The translations under genes and the position numbers were made by a program. 64,000 nucleotides of DNA from Microbacterium faecale (lineage in GTDB: Bacteria; Actinomycetota; Actinomycetes; Actinomycetales; Microbacteriaceae). Below are positions 51,731 through 60,258 of the stretch, in pieces; positions within the stretch are counted from its first letter, which is position 1, and each line of letters begins with the position of its first letter. Where the stretch lies: positions 1,374,166-1,438,165 of the forward strand of contig NZ_BMHO01000001.1 in assembly GCF_014640975.1 (NCBI RefSeq), given 5' to 3'. Under the pieces are notes generated by a model. The model was not told the DNA's origin and ran no database searches. It worked only from the letters and a program-made list of their open reading frames with translations.

Positions 51731-51776
51731 TGACACAAATGCACCCAAACGCGCGTCTTTGGGTGCATTTGCGTCA
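51731..51776. terminator. AT-richer 19-bp hairpin between thrC and the amidase gene
   Basis: Arms 51731-51749 and 51758-51776 pair over 19 bp with one mismatch (a possible G-U) and an 8-nt loop. Its arms (TGACACAAATGCACCCAAA) are unusually AT-rich for this genome. It could be the thrC terminator or a copy of a dispersed palindrome. It covers the ATG at 51776 and so argues against that start for the next gene. Confidence 0.6.
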
Positions 51777-51805
51777 TGTGGGCGGAGGCGGGAGAGGATG
51801 GGGAC

Positions 51806-53209
51806 GTGACTCTCGTGGAACTCGTTCGTCAGCTGCAGCGCGGCGAGGTGACGCCTCTCGAGGCCGCCCGCACGTGCCTCGACCGCATCGAGGGGGAGCG
51901 GCTCGGCGCCTTCGTCGAGGTGACCGCCGAACGCGCGCTCGCTCAGGCTGCGGCGCTCGGAGAGCCGCCTGAGGATCCGCCCGCGCTCTGGGGCGTGCCG
52001 CTCGCGGACAAGGATCTCGTCGCCCGCGCCGGGGTGCCGACGCGCTACGGATCCCGCGCGTTCCGCGACAACGTGCCAACCGTTTCGGATCCGATCGCGG
52101 CCGCACTCGACCGGCTCGGGTCCGTGAGCCTCGGCAAGACGTCGACGCCCGAATTCGGCATGACCGGCTACACCGAGCCGGCCGCAGGCGCACCCGCGCG
52201 CAACCCATGGGATCCCACGACGGGCGCGGGCGGTTCCTCCGGGGGAGCGGCGATCGCGGTGGCCACTGGCATGCTCCCGGCGGCCCCGGCTTCCGACGCG
52301 GGCGGCTCGATCCGGATCCCCGCCGCCACGGTCGGTGTGGTCGGGCTCAAGCCGTCGCGCGGCCGGCTGCCGTTCGCCAACGGGCTCAGCGGCACGGGCG
52401 GCCTCTCGACGGCCGGGCCGATTGCGCGCACCGTCGAGGACGCGGCATACCTGCTCGACGCGCTCATCGGATCCGCGCCCCACCGGAACGCGACCCGCGC
52501 GCCGGACCCCGTTCCGACGGGTTCGTTCGTCGCGGCGCTGCGCACGGATCCGGGCAGGCTGCGGATCGGGACGACGCTCGTCACGCCGTGGGATGGCTGG
52601 ACCGACACCACGCTCGATCCGGGCGCGCGCGACGCGTACGACTGGGCCGCACGTACCCTCGCGGCCGCCCACGACGTCGACGATGCCGCCTGGCAGCCCC
52701 GCGGCTATCCGGAGATGTTCACCACGATCTGGCGCGCCTCCGCCGCCGGGCTCCCCGTCGCCGACGACGATCTCGATGCCCTCGTCGAACCCTTCACCGC
52801 GTGGATGGCCCGCGAGGCACGCGCCATGCCCGCATCCGAAGCCATCGGCGGGTTCGAAGCCGCGTCGGCATTCGAACGCCAGACGATCGAGGCGTTCTCT
52901 CCCTTCGACGCCGTGCTTACGCCAGCGCTCGCGATGTCTCCACGGCCGCTCGGATGGTTCTCGAGCGACACCTCACCCCTGGAGAACTTCGCCCGCCAGT
53001 GCCAGTACGCGCCGCACACGAGCTTCGTGAACGTCGCCGGTCTGCCGGCCATCACCGTCCCCGCGCCGGCCGCTCCGGGGCAGCGGCCCTGGAGCGTGCA
53101 GCTGGTCGGGCGGCCCGGCGGTGAGACACGGATCCTGCAGCTCGCGGCACAGCTCGAGCGGGCGCGCGGCCCACTCCCGTGGCCGGCGAACGCCCCCACC
53201 ACGCCCTGA
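51806..53209 (+). CDS. amidase-signature family hydrolase
   Basis: A 467-residue enzyme of the amidase signature family, which includes amidases, indoleacetamide hydrolases and GatA. The catalytic triad is Lys in PLADKDLVA (near 63), Ser in GAGGSSGGAA (near 141) and Ser in DAGGSIRIPA (near 166), all present. The substrate cannot be read, and the absence of gatB/gatC here speaks against GatA. The GTG at 51806 is chosen because GGAGAGGATGGGG lies just before it. The ATG at 51776 lies inside a hairpin arm. Confidence 0.88.
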   Translation: MTLVELVRQLQRGEVTPLEAARTCLDRIEGERLGAFVEVTAERALAQAAALGEPPEDPPALWGVPLADKDLVARAGVPTRYGSRAFRDNVPTVSDPIAAALDRLGSVSLGKTSTPEFGMTGYTEPAAGAPARNPWDPTTGAGGSSGGAAIAVATGMLPAAPASDAGGSIRIPAATVGVVGLKPSRGRLPFANGLSGTGGLSTAGPIARTVEDAAYLLDALIGSAPHRNATRAPDPVPTGSFVAALRTDPGRLRIGTTLVTPWDGWTDTTLDPGARDAYDWAARTLAAAHDVDDAAWQPRGYPEMFTTIWRASAAGLPVADDDLDALVEPFTAWMAREARAMPASEAIGGFEAASAFERQTIEAFSPFDAVLTPALAMSPRPLGWFSSDTSPLENFARQCQYAPHTSFVNVAGLPAITVPAPAAPGQRPWSVQLVGRPGGETRILQLAAQLERARGPLPWPANAPTTP

Positions 53210-53320
53210 CACACGCGGAGCACCACCCACTCTGCCCCCCCCGGCGAGCAAATCAGCGCTCCCCTGCTGGAGCGCCTGCGGCACTCCCGAATCTATCCCC
53301 GTGTCCGCGAGCGAAGCGAA

Positions 53321-53412
53321 GCGGTCACCCTCTCGGCGACGCTGGCATCGGGCCTGGCGGGAGACATCGCACCCGCGATGTCGGGGGACTGCGCCGCCGA
53401 GAGGGTGACCGC
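53321..53412. repeat. palindromic element B (18-bp perfect arms, nested hairpin)
   Basis: Perfect 18-bp arms (53321-53338 and 53395-53412) enclose a 56-nt loop that itself folds into an 8-bp stem (53363-53370 with 53375-53382, loop of 4). The loop sequence at 53343-53361 matches the loop of element A, and the flank 53309-53319 also matches, so A and B are relatives. It lies in the 263-bp gap between the amidase and the cysE genes, which holds no gene that I can see. Confidence 0.7.
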
Positions 53413-53472
53413 GCAGCGTCGTCTGCAACCCGAGGCTGGCAACCTAGGCCGGCACAACCCAGGCCGGCGTCG

Positions 53473-54036
53473 TCAGATCTGGTACTCGGGCGCCGTGAGA
53501 ATGTCGCGGACGCGATCGTTGGACTGTCGCGCACGGGCCTTCGCGGGGATCCCGACGACGATGCTGTCGGCGGGCGCGTCGCGAGTCACGACGGCGTTGG
53601 CGCCGACGGCGCTGCGCGCGCCGATGTGCACGGGGCCGAGGACCTTCGCGCCGGATCCGACGACGACTCCGTCGTCGAGAGTCGGGTGCCGCTTGCCCTT
53701 GTCGAGCGTCGAACCGCCGAGGGTGACGCCGTGGTACAGCATGACGTCGTCGCCGATCTCAGCGGTCTCGCCGATGACGACGCCCATGCCGTGGTCGATG
53801 AAGAATCGGCGACCGATCGTGGCACCGGGGTGGATCTCGATACCGGTGAGCCAGCGGGTGACCTGGGAAAGGGCGCGGGCGATGAATCGCCAGCCGCGGT
53901 TCCACAGCGAGTGGCTCAGGCGGTGGGCCCAGATCGCGTGCAGTCCCGAATAGAGGACCGCGATCTCGACGGAGCCGCGGGCGGCGGGATCCCGCCGCCT
54001 CGCGGCTTCGATGTCCTCGCGGATGCCGATTCCCAT
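53473..54036 (-). CDS. cysE: serine O-acetyltransferase
   Basis: A 187-residue left-handed beta-helix enzyme that acetylates serine with acetyl-CoA, the first step of cysteine synthesis. The helical N-terminal domain ([22 protein letters not shown]-type HRLSHSLW) precedes hexapeptide repeats ([35 protein letters not shown]) with the catalytic His-Gly in HGMG and HGVTLGG. The ATG at 54036 is preferred; a TTG at 54048 would add 4 residues. It lies 140 bp downstream of cysK on the same strand, with a long imperfectly understood inverted repeat between. Confidence 0.94.
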   Translation of the reverse strand: MGIGIREDIEAARRRDPAARGSVEIAVLYSGLHAIWAHRLSHSLWNRGWRFIARALSQVTRWLTGIEIHPGATIGRRFFIDHGMGVVIGETAEIGDDVMLYHGVTLGGSTLDKGKRHPTLDDGVVVGSGAKVLGPVHIGARSAVGANAVVTRDAPADSIVVGIPAKARARQSNDRVRDILTAPEYQI

Positions 54037-54081
54037 AGATGAAACCAATCGAACGATGCCTGGGCTTCAGTGTGTCACGCT

Positions 54082-54182
54082 GAGCGGCGTGCGGGTGCTG
54101 TGGTGGCAAGGCGGAGGAGGAAGGCGCACCAACGTGCGACGACTAACGACAACGCCGTCAACGCGGCGCCCGCACGCCGCTC
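54082..54182. repeat. 14-bp inverted repeat in the cysK-cysE gap
   Basis: Perfect arms at 54082-54095 and 54169-54182 with a 73-nt loop. The right arm also sits next to a shorter hairpin (CGCCCG...CGGGCG) just after the cysK stop codon, which could be its terminator. The loop contains no gene. Confidence 0.5.
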
Positions 54183-54188
54183 GGGCGC

Positions 54189-55124
54189 TCAGTCGCGGAG
54201 GTGCTCCCAGAGGAAGGTGGACACGTACCGCTCACCGGTGTCGGGGACGATCACGACGATGTTCTTGCCGGCGTTCTCGGGGCGCTTGGCGACCTCGACG
54301 GCTGCCCACACGGCGGCGCCGGAGGAGATGCCGGCCAGGATGCCCTCGCTCGAGGCGAGCGCGCGAGCGGTTTCGACGGACTTGTCGAGCGGCGCGGGCA
54401 GGATCTCGTCGATGACCGACCGGTCGAGGATCTCGGGCACGAAGTTCGCGCCGAGGCCCTGGATCTTGTGCGGGGCGGCCGTGCCCTCGCTGAGGAGCGG
54501 GGAGTCGACGGGCTCGACCGCGACGATCTTTGCTTCGGGCTTACGCTCGCGCAGCACCTGTCCGACACCGGTGATGGTGCCGCCCGTGCCGATGCCGGCG
54601 ACGAAGATGTCGACGGCGCCGTCGGTGTCGGCGAGGATCTCCTCGGCGGTGGTCTCGCGGTGGATCGTGACGTTCGCCTCGTTCTCGAACTGGCTCGCGA
54701 GCACGGCGCCGGGGGTCTCGGAGACGATGCGTCGGGCCTCTTCGACGGCGCCGTTCATTCCCTTCGCAGGGTCGGTCTGCACGAGCTCGGCGCCGAAGGC
54801 ACGCAACAGCACCTTGCGCTCGTTCGACATCGACGAGGGCATCGTGAGGATCACCTTGTAGCCGCGGGCTGCACCAACGAGTGCGAGCGCGATGCCCGTG
54901 TTGCCCGAGGTTCCCTCGACGATCGTGCCGCCGGCGGGGAGCTTGCCGGACTTCTCGGCGGCGTCGATGATCGCCACGCCGAGACGATCCTTGACGCTTG
55001 ACCCGGGGTTGAAGAACTCGAGCTTGGCGTAGACGTTGGCACCGGCGCCGTCCGTCACGCGGTTGAGCTTGACGAGCGGCGTCTTTCCGAACGCACTCGA
55101 GATGTCGTTGTGGATCGCAGCCAT
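54189..55124 (-). CDS. cysK: cysteine synthase A (O-acetylserine sulfhydrylase)
   Basis: A 311-residue PLP enzyme that makes cysteine from O-acetylserine and sulfide. The PLP Lys is in NPGSSVKDRLG (near 45), TSGNTGIAL binds the substrate carboxylate, GIGTGGTITGVG binds the PLP phosphate, and EPVDSPLLSEG is typical of CysK. The frame is open upstream, but the ATG at 55124 begins the conserved MAAIHNDISSAFGKTPLVKL. It is preceded by AAAGG. cysE follows on the same strand; the two proteins are known to form the cysteine synthase complex. Confidence 0.95.
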   Translation of the reverse strand: MAAIHNDISSAFGKTPLVKLNRVTDGAGANVYAKLEFFNPGSSVKDRLGVAIIDAAEKSGKLPAGGTIVEGTSGNTGIALALVGAARGYKVILTMPSSMSNERKVLLRAFGAELVQTDPAKGMNGAVEEARRIVSETPGAVLASQFENEANVTIHRETTAEEILADTDGAVDIFVAGIGTGGTITGVGQVLRERKPEAKIVAVEPVDSPLLSEGTAAPHKIQGLGANFVPEILDRSVIDEILPAPLDKSVETARALASSEGILAGISSGAAVWAAVEVAKRPENAGKNIVVIVPDTGERYVSTFLWEHLRD

Positions 55125-55159
55125 GATGATGCCTTTCGCGTCTGATCGGGTGGGGCCGC

Positions 55160-55188
55160 GGGGCGCAGGCCTCGCATGCCTGTGCCCC
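55160..55188 (-). promoter_or_regulatory. hairpin in the cysK 5' leader
   Basis: Arms 55160-55170 and 55178-55188 pair over 11 bp with one G-U, loop of 7. A TAGGCT -10 box on the minus strand (55189-55194) lies directly upstream, giving a leader of about 60 nt that begins with this hairpin. It may stabilise the mRNA or act in control. Confidence 0.45.
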
Positions 55189-55241
55189 AGCCTAAAGGGA
55201 TGCGCCGTGGCGGCGGCGTGTGTGACGGAGGATTTCACACG

Positions 55242-55247
55242 TAGGCT
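55242..55247 (+). promoter_or_regulatory. -10 box of a leaderless promoter (prmC)
   Basis: TAGGCT ends 8 nt before the GTG at 55256, with no Shine-Dalgarno sequence between them. Confidence 0.45.
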
Positions 55248-55255
55248 CGAGTGCC

Positions 55256-56137
55256 GTGACGACGAACGAGGAAGCCGTTCCGCTGGCCGACGCGCTGCGC
55301 GGCGCGGCGGATGTCCTGCAGTCAGCCGGGGTGCCGGACCCCGTCGTGGACGCCGAACTGCTGATCGCGTACGTGCTCGGTCCGGACGTCTCGCGCGGCG
55401 AGGTGCGTGCCGCCCTGTTCCGCGGTGACCGGTTGTCGAGCGCACAACATCAGGGCCTCCGCGCCGCGCTCGTGCGCCGGGCAGGACGCGAGCCGTTGCA
55501 GCACATCACCGGTTTGGCGCCGTTCCGGCACCTCACGCTCCGGGTCGGGCCGGGAGTCTTCGTGCCGCGACCGGAGACGGAGACGGTCGCGCAGTTGGCG
55601 ATCGACGCGCTGCGCGCGGTCGCGGATCCGGCCCCTATCGCGGTCGATCTCGGCGCCGGATCGGGCGCGATCGCGCTCGCGATGGCGACCGAGGTCCCGC
55701 ATGCGCGGGTGCACGCCGTCGAGAAGTCGGCCGATGCGCTGGCGTGGACGCGGCGGAACGTCGATGCGATCGCCCCCGAGGTCGATCTGCGTCACGGCGA
55801 CCTCGCAGACGCCTTCGACGACCTCGACGGTCGGGTGTCGGTTGTGGCGTCGAACCCGCCGTACATCCCGACCGGCGCCGTGCCCCGCGATGACGAAGTG
55901 CGCCTGCACGATCCGGAGCTTGCGCTCTACGGAGGCGGCGACGGCCTGGACGTCGTGCGCGTGATCAGCACCGTCGGCCTGCGCCTCGCGCGCTCGGGCG
56001 GCGTCATCGTCCTCGAGCACGGGGAGGAGCAGGGGCCAGCGATCCGCGAGCTCCTCACCGCGGACGGCTGGCTCGGTGCCTCGACCCACCCCGACCTGAC
56101 CACGCGGGATCGCGCGACCACGGCCCTGCGTCCGTGA
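55256..56137 (+). CDS. prmC: release factor glutamine methyltransferase
   Basis: A 293-residue SAM-dependent enzyme (HemK) that methylates the Gln of the GGQ motif in release factors 1 and 2. The helical N-terminal domain includes AGREPLQHITGLAPF, the SAM site is VDLGAGSGAIALAMA (near 124), and the catalytic NPPYIP (near 199) is intact. It is the functional partner of prfA, from which it is separated here by thrC, the amidase and the cys genes. The GTG start has its own leaderless-type promoter, consistent with its detachment from the prfA transcript. Confidence 0.94.
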   Translation: MTTNEEAVPLADALRGAADVLQSAGVPDPVVDAELLIAYVLGPDVSRGEVRAALFRGDRLSSAQHQGLRAALVRRAGREPLQHITGLAPFRHLTLRVGPGVFVPRPETETVAQLAIDALRAVADPAPIAVDLGAGSGAIALAMATEVPHARVHAVEKSADALAWTRRNVDAIAPEVDLRHGDLADAFDDLDGRVSVVASNPPYIPTGAVPRDDEVRLHDPELALYGGGDGLDVVRVISTVGLRLARSGGVIVLEHGEEQGPAIRELLTADGWLGASTHPDLTTRDRATTALRP

Positions 56138-56155
56138 GGCCTCAGGCCTGATCCG

Positions 56156-56161
56156 TAGACT
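56156..56161 (+). promoter_or_regulatory. -10 box of a leaderless promoter (tsaC)
   Basis: TAGACT ends 7 nt before the GTG at 56169. The gap from prmC is only 31 bp, so tsaC may have both its own promoter and read-through. Confidence 0.4.
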
Positions 56162-56168
56162 CGAGGCC

Positions 56169-56858
56169 GTGAATCCCCCCGTCTTCGACTGCCGCGACCG
56201 CGAGCAGATGCTCAGCGGCATGCGTCACGCCCGCCAGGCGATCGCGCGCGGCGACGTGATCGTGATGCCGACCGACACGGTCTACGGCGTGGCCGCCGAC
56301 GCGTTCGACGCGGCGGCCGTGCAGAAGCTGCTCGAGGCGAAGGGGCGCAGTCGCCAACAGCCGCCGCCCGTGCTCGTCGGTTCGGTCGACGCCCTGCACG
56401 CCCTCGTCGAGAGCATGCCGCCGGAGGTCGAGCGGCTTGTCGAGCGGTTCTGGCCCGGTGGCCTCACGATCGTGCTCCCCGCGCAGCCGTCGCTGACCTG
56501 GGATCTCGGCGAGACGGCCGGGACCGTCGCGGTGCGCCAGCCGGATAACCCCATCGCGCTGGAGCTCCTCGCCGAGACGGGGCCGCTCGCGGTCTCGAGT
56601 GCGAACCTCACGGGGAAGGCCGCCGCCGTCGACGTCGAAACGGCGCGGCGGATGCTCGGCTCGACCATCGCCGTCTATCTCGACGACGGTCCGGTGTCGA
56701 CCGGCGTGGCCTCGACGATCATCGACGCGACGTCGCTCGCGGGTGGGCGCGGCGAGCCCGCAGTGCGGATCCTCCGCGACGGGGCCGTCTCCCGGGAGGA
56801 GCTGCGCGAGGAGCTCGGCGATCTGCTCGACATCGACGACGAGGAACCGCGTCGGTGA
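56169..56858 (+). CDS. tsaC: L-threonylcarbamoyladenylate synthase (Sua5/YrdC/YciO)
   Basis: A 229-residue enzyme that makes threonylcarbamoyl-AMP for the t6A37 modification of ANN-decoding tRNAs. The N-terminal RGDVIVMPTDTVYGVAADAF (about 27-46), KGRSRQQPPPVLV, FWPGGLTIVL and PLAVSSANLTG are the family motifs that hold ATP and threonine. It is the single-domain (TsaC-size plus a short tail) form. A GTG start overlaps nothing upstream, but its own stop overlaps the wecA-like start by 4 bp. Confidence 0.93.
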   Translation: MNPPVFDCRDREQMLSGMRHARQAIARGDVIVMPTDTVYGVAADAFDAAAVQKLLEAKGRSRQQPPPVLVGSVDALHALVESMPPEVERLVERFWPGGLTIVLPAQPSLTWDLGETAGTVAVRQPDNPIALELLAETGPLAVSSANLTGKAAAVDVETARRMLGSTIAVYLDDGPVSTGVASTIIDATSLAGGRGEPAVRILRDGAVSREELREELGDLLDIDDEEPRR

Positions 56859-58036
56859 AGCTCTATCTCCTGACGGCACTCATCACAGCGGCGCTCACCT
56901 TCGCGCTGTCGTGGGCGGTGTGGCGCATCGCGCTGCGGTACAAGCTGTACCCGGCCGTGCGTGAACGAGACGTGCACCGACGGCCCACGCCGCGCCTCGG
57001 TGGCGTGGCGATGTTCCTCGGGATCGTGGCGGCGTTCCTCATCTCGCGGGCCTTCGAATTCTTCGACATCATCTGGATCGAGCCGCGCGTCGTCTGGTCC
57101 GTGCTCGGAGCCACGGTCGTCATCGCGCTCATCGGACTGGCTGATGACCTCTGGGATCTCGACTGGTTCATCAAGCTCGGCGCGCAGTTCCTCGCAGCCG
57201 GCATCGTCGCGATCGGGGGAGGCGTGCAGATATACGCCCTCCCGATCGGCGGGATCGCGGTGTGGTCAAGCTCCGTCAGCATCATCCTGACGATGTTCGC
57301 GATCGTCATCGTCATGAACGCCGTCAACTTCATCGACGGGCTCGACGGTCTTGTTGCGGGCGTCTGCCTCATCGCCAACGGCGTCTTCTTCATCTACTCC
57401 TACATCCTCGTGCGGGACGCGGGCGCCACGACGTATGCGAACCTCGGCACCTTCATCGCGGCGGTCGTGATCGGCGCGTGCGCGGGCTTCTTGCCGATCA
57501 ACTGGAACCCCGCGAAGATGTTCATGGGCGACACCGGCGCCCTTGTGATCGGCCTGCTCATGGCCACGAGCGGCATCGCAATCACGGGGCAGATTCAGCC
57601 GGCCGCACTCGACCCGGACGTCACGGGCCGATCGCAGATTCTCGGCACGCTGATCCCGGTGATCCTGCCGCTCATCGTCGTGCTGCTGCCGTTGCTCGAT
57701 TTCGGGCTGGCCGTGATCCGCCGCATGAGCAGGGGCAAGTCTCCCTTCTCACCGGATCGCGAGCACCTGCACCACCGCATGCTCGACATGGGGCACTCTG
57801 ACCGCGCCGCGACGCTCATCTTCTACGCCTGGACCGCGATCGCGTCGCTCACGGTGCTGCTGATGTACATCTTCACGGGCGAGGACTGGTTCGGCGGCCA
57901 CTGGTTCGGCGAATACTGGCTCGCCGTCGCGTACGGCGTGATCGGCATCGCGGCGTGCCTCGTGCTCGCCCTCGTGCCGTCCCGCACGGCGCGCCGTTCG
58001 GACGCTGCGGGGGAGGAGGACGCTCATGTTGGGTGA
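56855..58036 (+). CDS. wecA: undecaprenyl-phosphate N-acetylglucosaminyl 1-phosphate transferase (WecA/MraY family)
   Basis: A 393-residue membrane enzyme with about eleven helices that loads a sugar phosphate on undecaprenyl phosphate, starting cell-wall polymer synthesis (in mycobacteria, arabinogalactan). GLADDLWDLDW (near 90), NAVNFIDGLDGLVAG (near 156) and the HLHHRMLDMGHS loop (near 306) are the Mg2+ and substrate motifs of WecA/MraY/TagO. Its position between tsaC and the atp genes matches mycobacterial rfe/wecA. GTG start overlapping the tsaC stop. The exact sugar (GlcNAc or another HexNAc) is not fixed by sequence. Confidence 0.93.
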   Translation: MKLYLLTALITAALTFALSWAVWRIALRYKLYPAVRERDVHRRPTPRLGGVAMFLGIVAAFLISRAFEFFDIIWIEPRVVWSVLGATVVIALIGLADDLWDLDWFIKLGAQFLAAGIVAIGGGVQIYALPIGGIAVWSSSVSIILTMFAIVIVMNAVNFIDGLDGLVAGVCLIANGVFFIYSYILVRDAGATTYANLGTFIAAVVIGACAGFLPINWNPAKMFMGDTGALVIGLLMATSGIAITGQIQPAALDPDVTGRSQILGTLIPVILPLIVVLLPLLDFGLAVIRRMSRGKSPFSPDREHLHHRMLDMGHSDRAATLIFYAWTAIASLTVLLMYIFTGEDWFGGHWFGEYWLAVAYGVIGIAACLVLALVPSRTARRSDAAGEEDAHVG

Positions 58037-58457
58037 TCTTCCTGTCGACCGCATCAGCGCCGTCAGCGCCATCGTGTGGGCTGCCGTGGGACTCGTCGCG
58101 TGCGCCGTGGCATGGCCGCTGGTGGGTGTCCCCGGCCTCGGCAGCGCCGCGACCGGGGCAGGGGCGGGGATCCTCTTCCCGATCCTCACGGTCGTCACGG
58201 TCTTCGTCGTCACCCGGCGTCGCGACTCGACCCGATACGCCGCGATCGCTTTCTTCGCGTTCCTCGGCGGCTTCGTGATCAAGGTCGCCGTGTTCCTCGT
58301 CGCACTGACGCTGCTGGTGCAGCTCGCCGAGATCCACCCCGGCACGCTGTACGGCGCGCTGACGGCGACGGCAGTGGCATCTCTCGTGGTCGATCTCATC
58401 GTCGTCAACGGCATCCGGGTCCCCGGCGACCGGGGAGTTCAAAGCGGCCGCAGGTAA
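58026..58457 (+). CDS. AtpI-like membrane protein, first of two
   Basis: A 143-residue protein with four hydrophobic segments (about 10-32, 42-61, 71-97, 106-125). Placed just before atpB, it resembles the AtpI or Rv1303-type proteins that accompany the ATP synthase and assist c-ring assembly or Mg2+ transport. The family match rests on position and topology only. It overlaps the wecA-like gene by 11 bp. A second similar gene follows 53 bp later. Confidence 0.6.
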   Translation: MLGDLPVDRISAVSAIVWAAVGLVACAVAWPLVGVPGLGSAATGAGAGILFPILTVVTVFVVTRRRDSTRYAAIAFFAFLGGFVIKVAVFLVALTLLVQLAEIHPGTLYGALTATAVASLVVDLIVVNGIRVPGDRGVQSGRR

Positions 58458-58510
58458 TCTCGTCAGAGCGCGCATCGCGTGTGACCCTTCCGCGACCTCA
58501 GGAGAACGCC

Positions 58511-58975
58511 GTGGCACCCTCGCCCGTTTCGAGTAATCCGATCATGCGCAACGTGCTCCTGTGGAGCGCCGTCATGAGTGCTGCGGTGCTCGTGGTCGCC
58601 GCGATCATCGGCGCCTTCGTCGGCGGATCCGCGGGGGCCGGAAGCGGCGTGCTCGGCTCGGTGATCGGGTTCGTGTTCCCGGCGCTCACCGCGGCGACGA
58701 TCCTCTTCGCCAACCGGTGGTTCGGCACGCCGAACTACCTCGTGATCTTCTTCGGCGTCTTCATGGGCGTCTTCCTCGTGAAGGTGCTCGCGCTCATCAT
58801 CGCGCTGAACGTCGTCTTCGGCCTTGACTGGGTGGTGCCCGGGGTGCTCTACGGGGCGCTGATCGCCACGGCTCTCGGATCGGTCATCGTCGACGTGGCG
58901 GTGATCGCGAAGATGCGGATCCCGGCCGTGAGCGACATCGAGCTGCCGGGTGATAACGAGGATCCGACTCCGTGA
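58511..58975 (+). CDS. AtpI-like membrane protein, second of two
   Basis: A 154-residue protein with four hydrophobic segments (about 15-40, 46-66, 72-101, 108-131) in the same layout as the gene before. Segments PNYLVIFFGVFMGVFLVKVLA and PGVLYGALIATALGSVIVD match IAFFAFLGGFVIKVAVFLVA and PGTLYGALTATAVASLVVD of the upstream protein, so the two are paralogs. The GTG at 58511 follows AGGAG. The C-terminal tail is acidic (LPGDNEDPTP). Its role is probably in ATP synthase assembly, which is inference from position. Confidence 0.62.
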   Translation: MAPSPVSSNPIMRNVLLWSAVMSAAVLVVAAIIGAFVGGSAGAGSGVLGSVIGFVFPALTAATILFANRWFGTPNYLVIFFGVFMGVFLVKVLALIIALNVVFGLDWVVPGVLYGALIATALGSVIVDVAVIAKMRIPAVSDIELPGDNEDPTP

Positions 58976-58996
58976 GCACGGCGGATTTCTACAGCG

Positions 58997-59025
58997 TGTC
59001 AAAGCACGGTTCAGTCTTTGATAGT
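58997..59025 (+). promoter_or_regulatory. possible atp operon promoter
   Basis: TGTCAA (58997-59002), 17 bp, then GATAGT (59020-59025), in the 166-bp gap before atpB. The -35 match is weak. A leader of about 110 nt would follow. Confidence 0.35.
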
Positions 59026-59141
59026 CTGAACGAGGTCTTCCGTCGGATGCCGGCACGGCGAAGCGTCGGCCCGCAGAAGATCGCCCCACTCCCACCGCAC
59101 ACCCGCAGGCACCGTTCTGCGCGAGAAGCAGGAGCCACGCG

Positions 59142-59945
59142 TTGACTCAGGCGAGAACGATCGCACCGATGGCCGATGAGGTCGAGTTCCACCCGCCGTC
59201 CATCGGCGACTTCTTCCCGGGAGCAATCCTCTTCGAGGGCACGCCCTTCGAATTCACGCGTATCAACCTCGTTCAGGTCATCGCGACGGTGTTGCTCGTG
59301 CTGTTCATGGTGCTCGGCACGCGCCGGATGACGGTCGTCCCGGGGCGCTTCCAGCAGATCGTCGAGTTCGGCTTCGGATTCGTGCGGGAGCAGATCGCCT
59401 ACCAGGTGATCGGCAAGCGCGAGGGCAAGGGATTCGTCCCGCTGCTGTCGGTGCTGTTCTTCGGGATCTTCTTCTTCAACATCATGGGCGTGATCCCCGG
59501 CACGAACATCCAGGGCACGAGCGTCATCGGCGTGCCCCTTCTGCTGGCCGTCGTCGCCTACATCGCGTTCATCTCGGCGGGTATCCGCAAGCAGGGCGTC
59601 GGCAAGTTCATGAAGAACTCGCTCGTGCCGAGCGGCGTGCCCGTGTATCTCATCCCGGTCATCGCGGTCATCGAGTTCATCTCGACCTTCATCTTCCGTC
59701 CGGTATCGCTGACGCTGCGACTGCTGTTGAACATGATGGTCGGCCACCTCATGCTCGTGCTGTTCTTCGCCGCGACGCACTTCTTCCTGCTCAGCTTCAA
59801 CTGGCTGACCTTCCTCGCGCCCGGTGCGCTGGCGTTCGGCTTCGCCTTCACGCTCTTCGAAATCTTCGTCGCCTTCCTGCAGGCGTACGTCTTCACCATC
59901 CTGACCGCCGTCTACATCCAGCTTGCGGTTGCAGACGAACACTGA
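59142..59945 (+). CDS. atpB: ATP synthase subunit a
   Basis: A 267-residue membrane subunit forming the proton half-channels next to the c-ring. SLTLRLLLNMMVGHL carries the essential Arg in helix 4, and the following FLAPGALAFGFAFTLFEIF-type helix completes the channel. The TTG at 59142 has an AGGAG 7 nt upstream and is preferred. The ATG at 59169 would remove 9 residues but lacks a ribosome binding site. Order atpB-E-F-H-A-G follows. Confidence 0.95.
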   Translation: MTQARTIAPMADEVEFHPPSIGDFFPGAILFEGTPFEFTRINLVQVIATVLLVLFMVLGTRRMTVVPGRFQQIVEFGFGFVREQIAYQVIGKREGKGFVPLLSVLFFGIFFFNIMGVIPGTNIQGTSVIGVPLLLAVVAYIAFISAGIRKQGVGKFMKNSLVPSGVPVYLIPVIAVIEFISTFIFRPVSLTLRLLLNMMVGHLMLVLFFAATHFFLLSFNWLTFLAPGALAFGFAFTLFEIFVAFLQAYVFTILTAVYIQLAVADEH

Positions 59946-59959
59946 TTGCCGACAGATAG

Positions 59960-60229
<270 letters not shown>

Positions 60230-60258
60230 CCTACCCGCCTCACAGATAAGGAGACAGG

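Noticed and set aside
51776-51805. ATG at 51776 as the amidase start
   Set aside because: It lies in the arm of a hairpin with no ribosome binding site. The GTG at 51806 has GGAGAGGATGGGG before it and gives the usual N-terminus.
50129-52672. 847-codon open frame antisense to thrC and the amidase
   Set aside because: It spans two genes and a terminator on the other strand, with low-complexity Arg/Gly-rich sequence.
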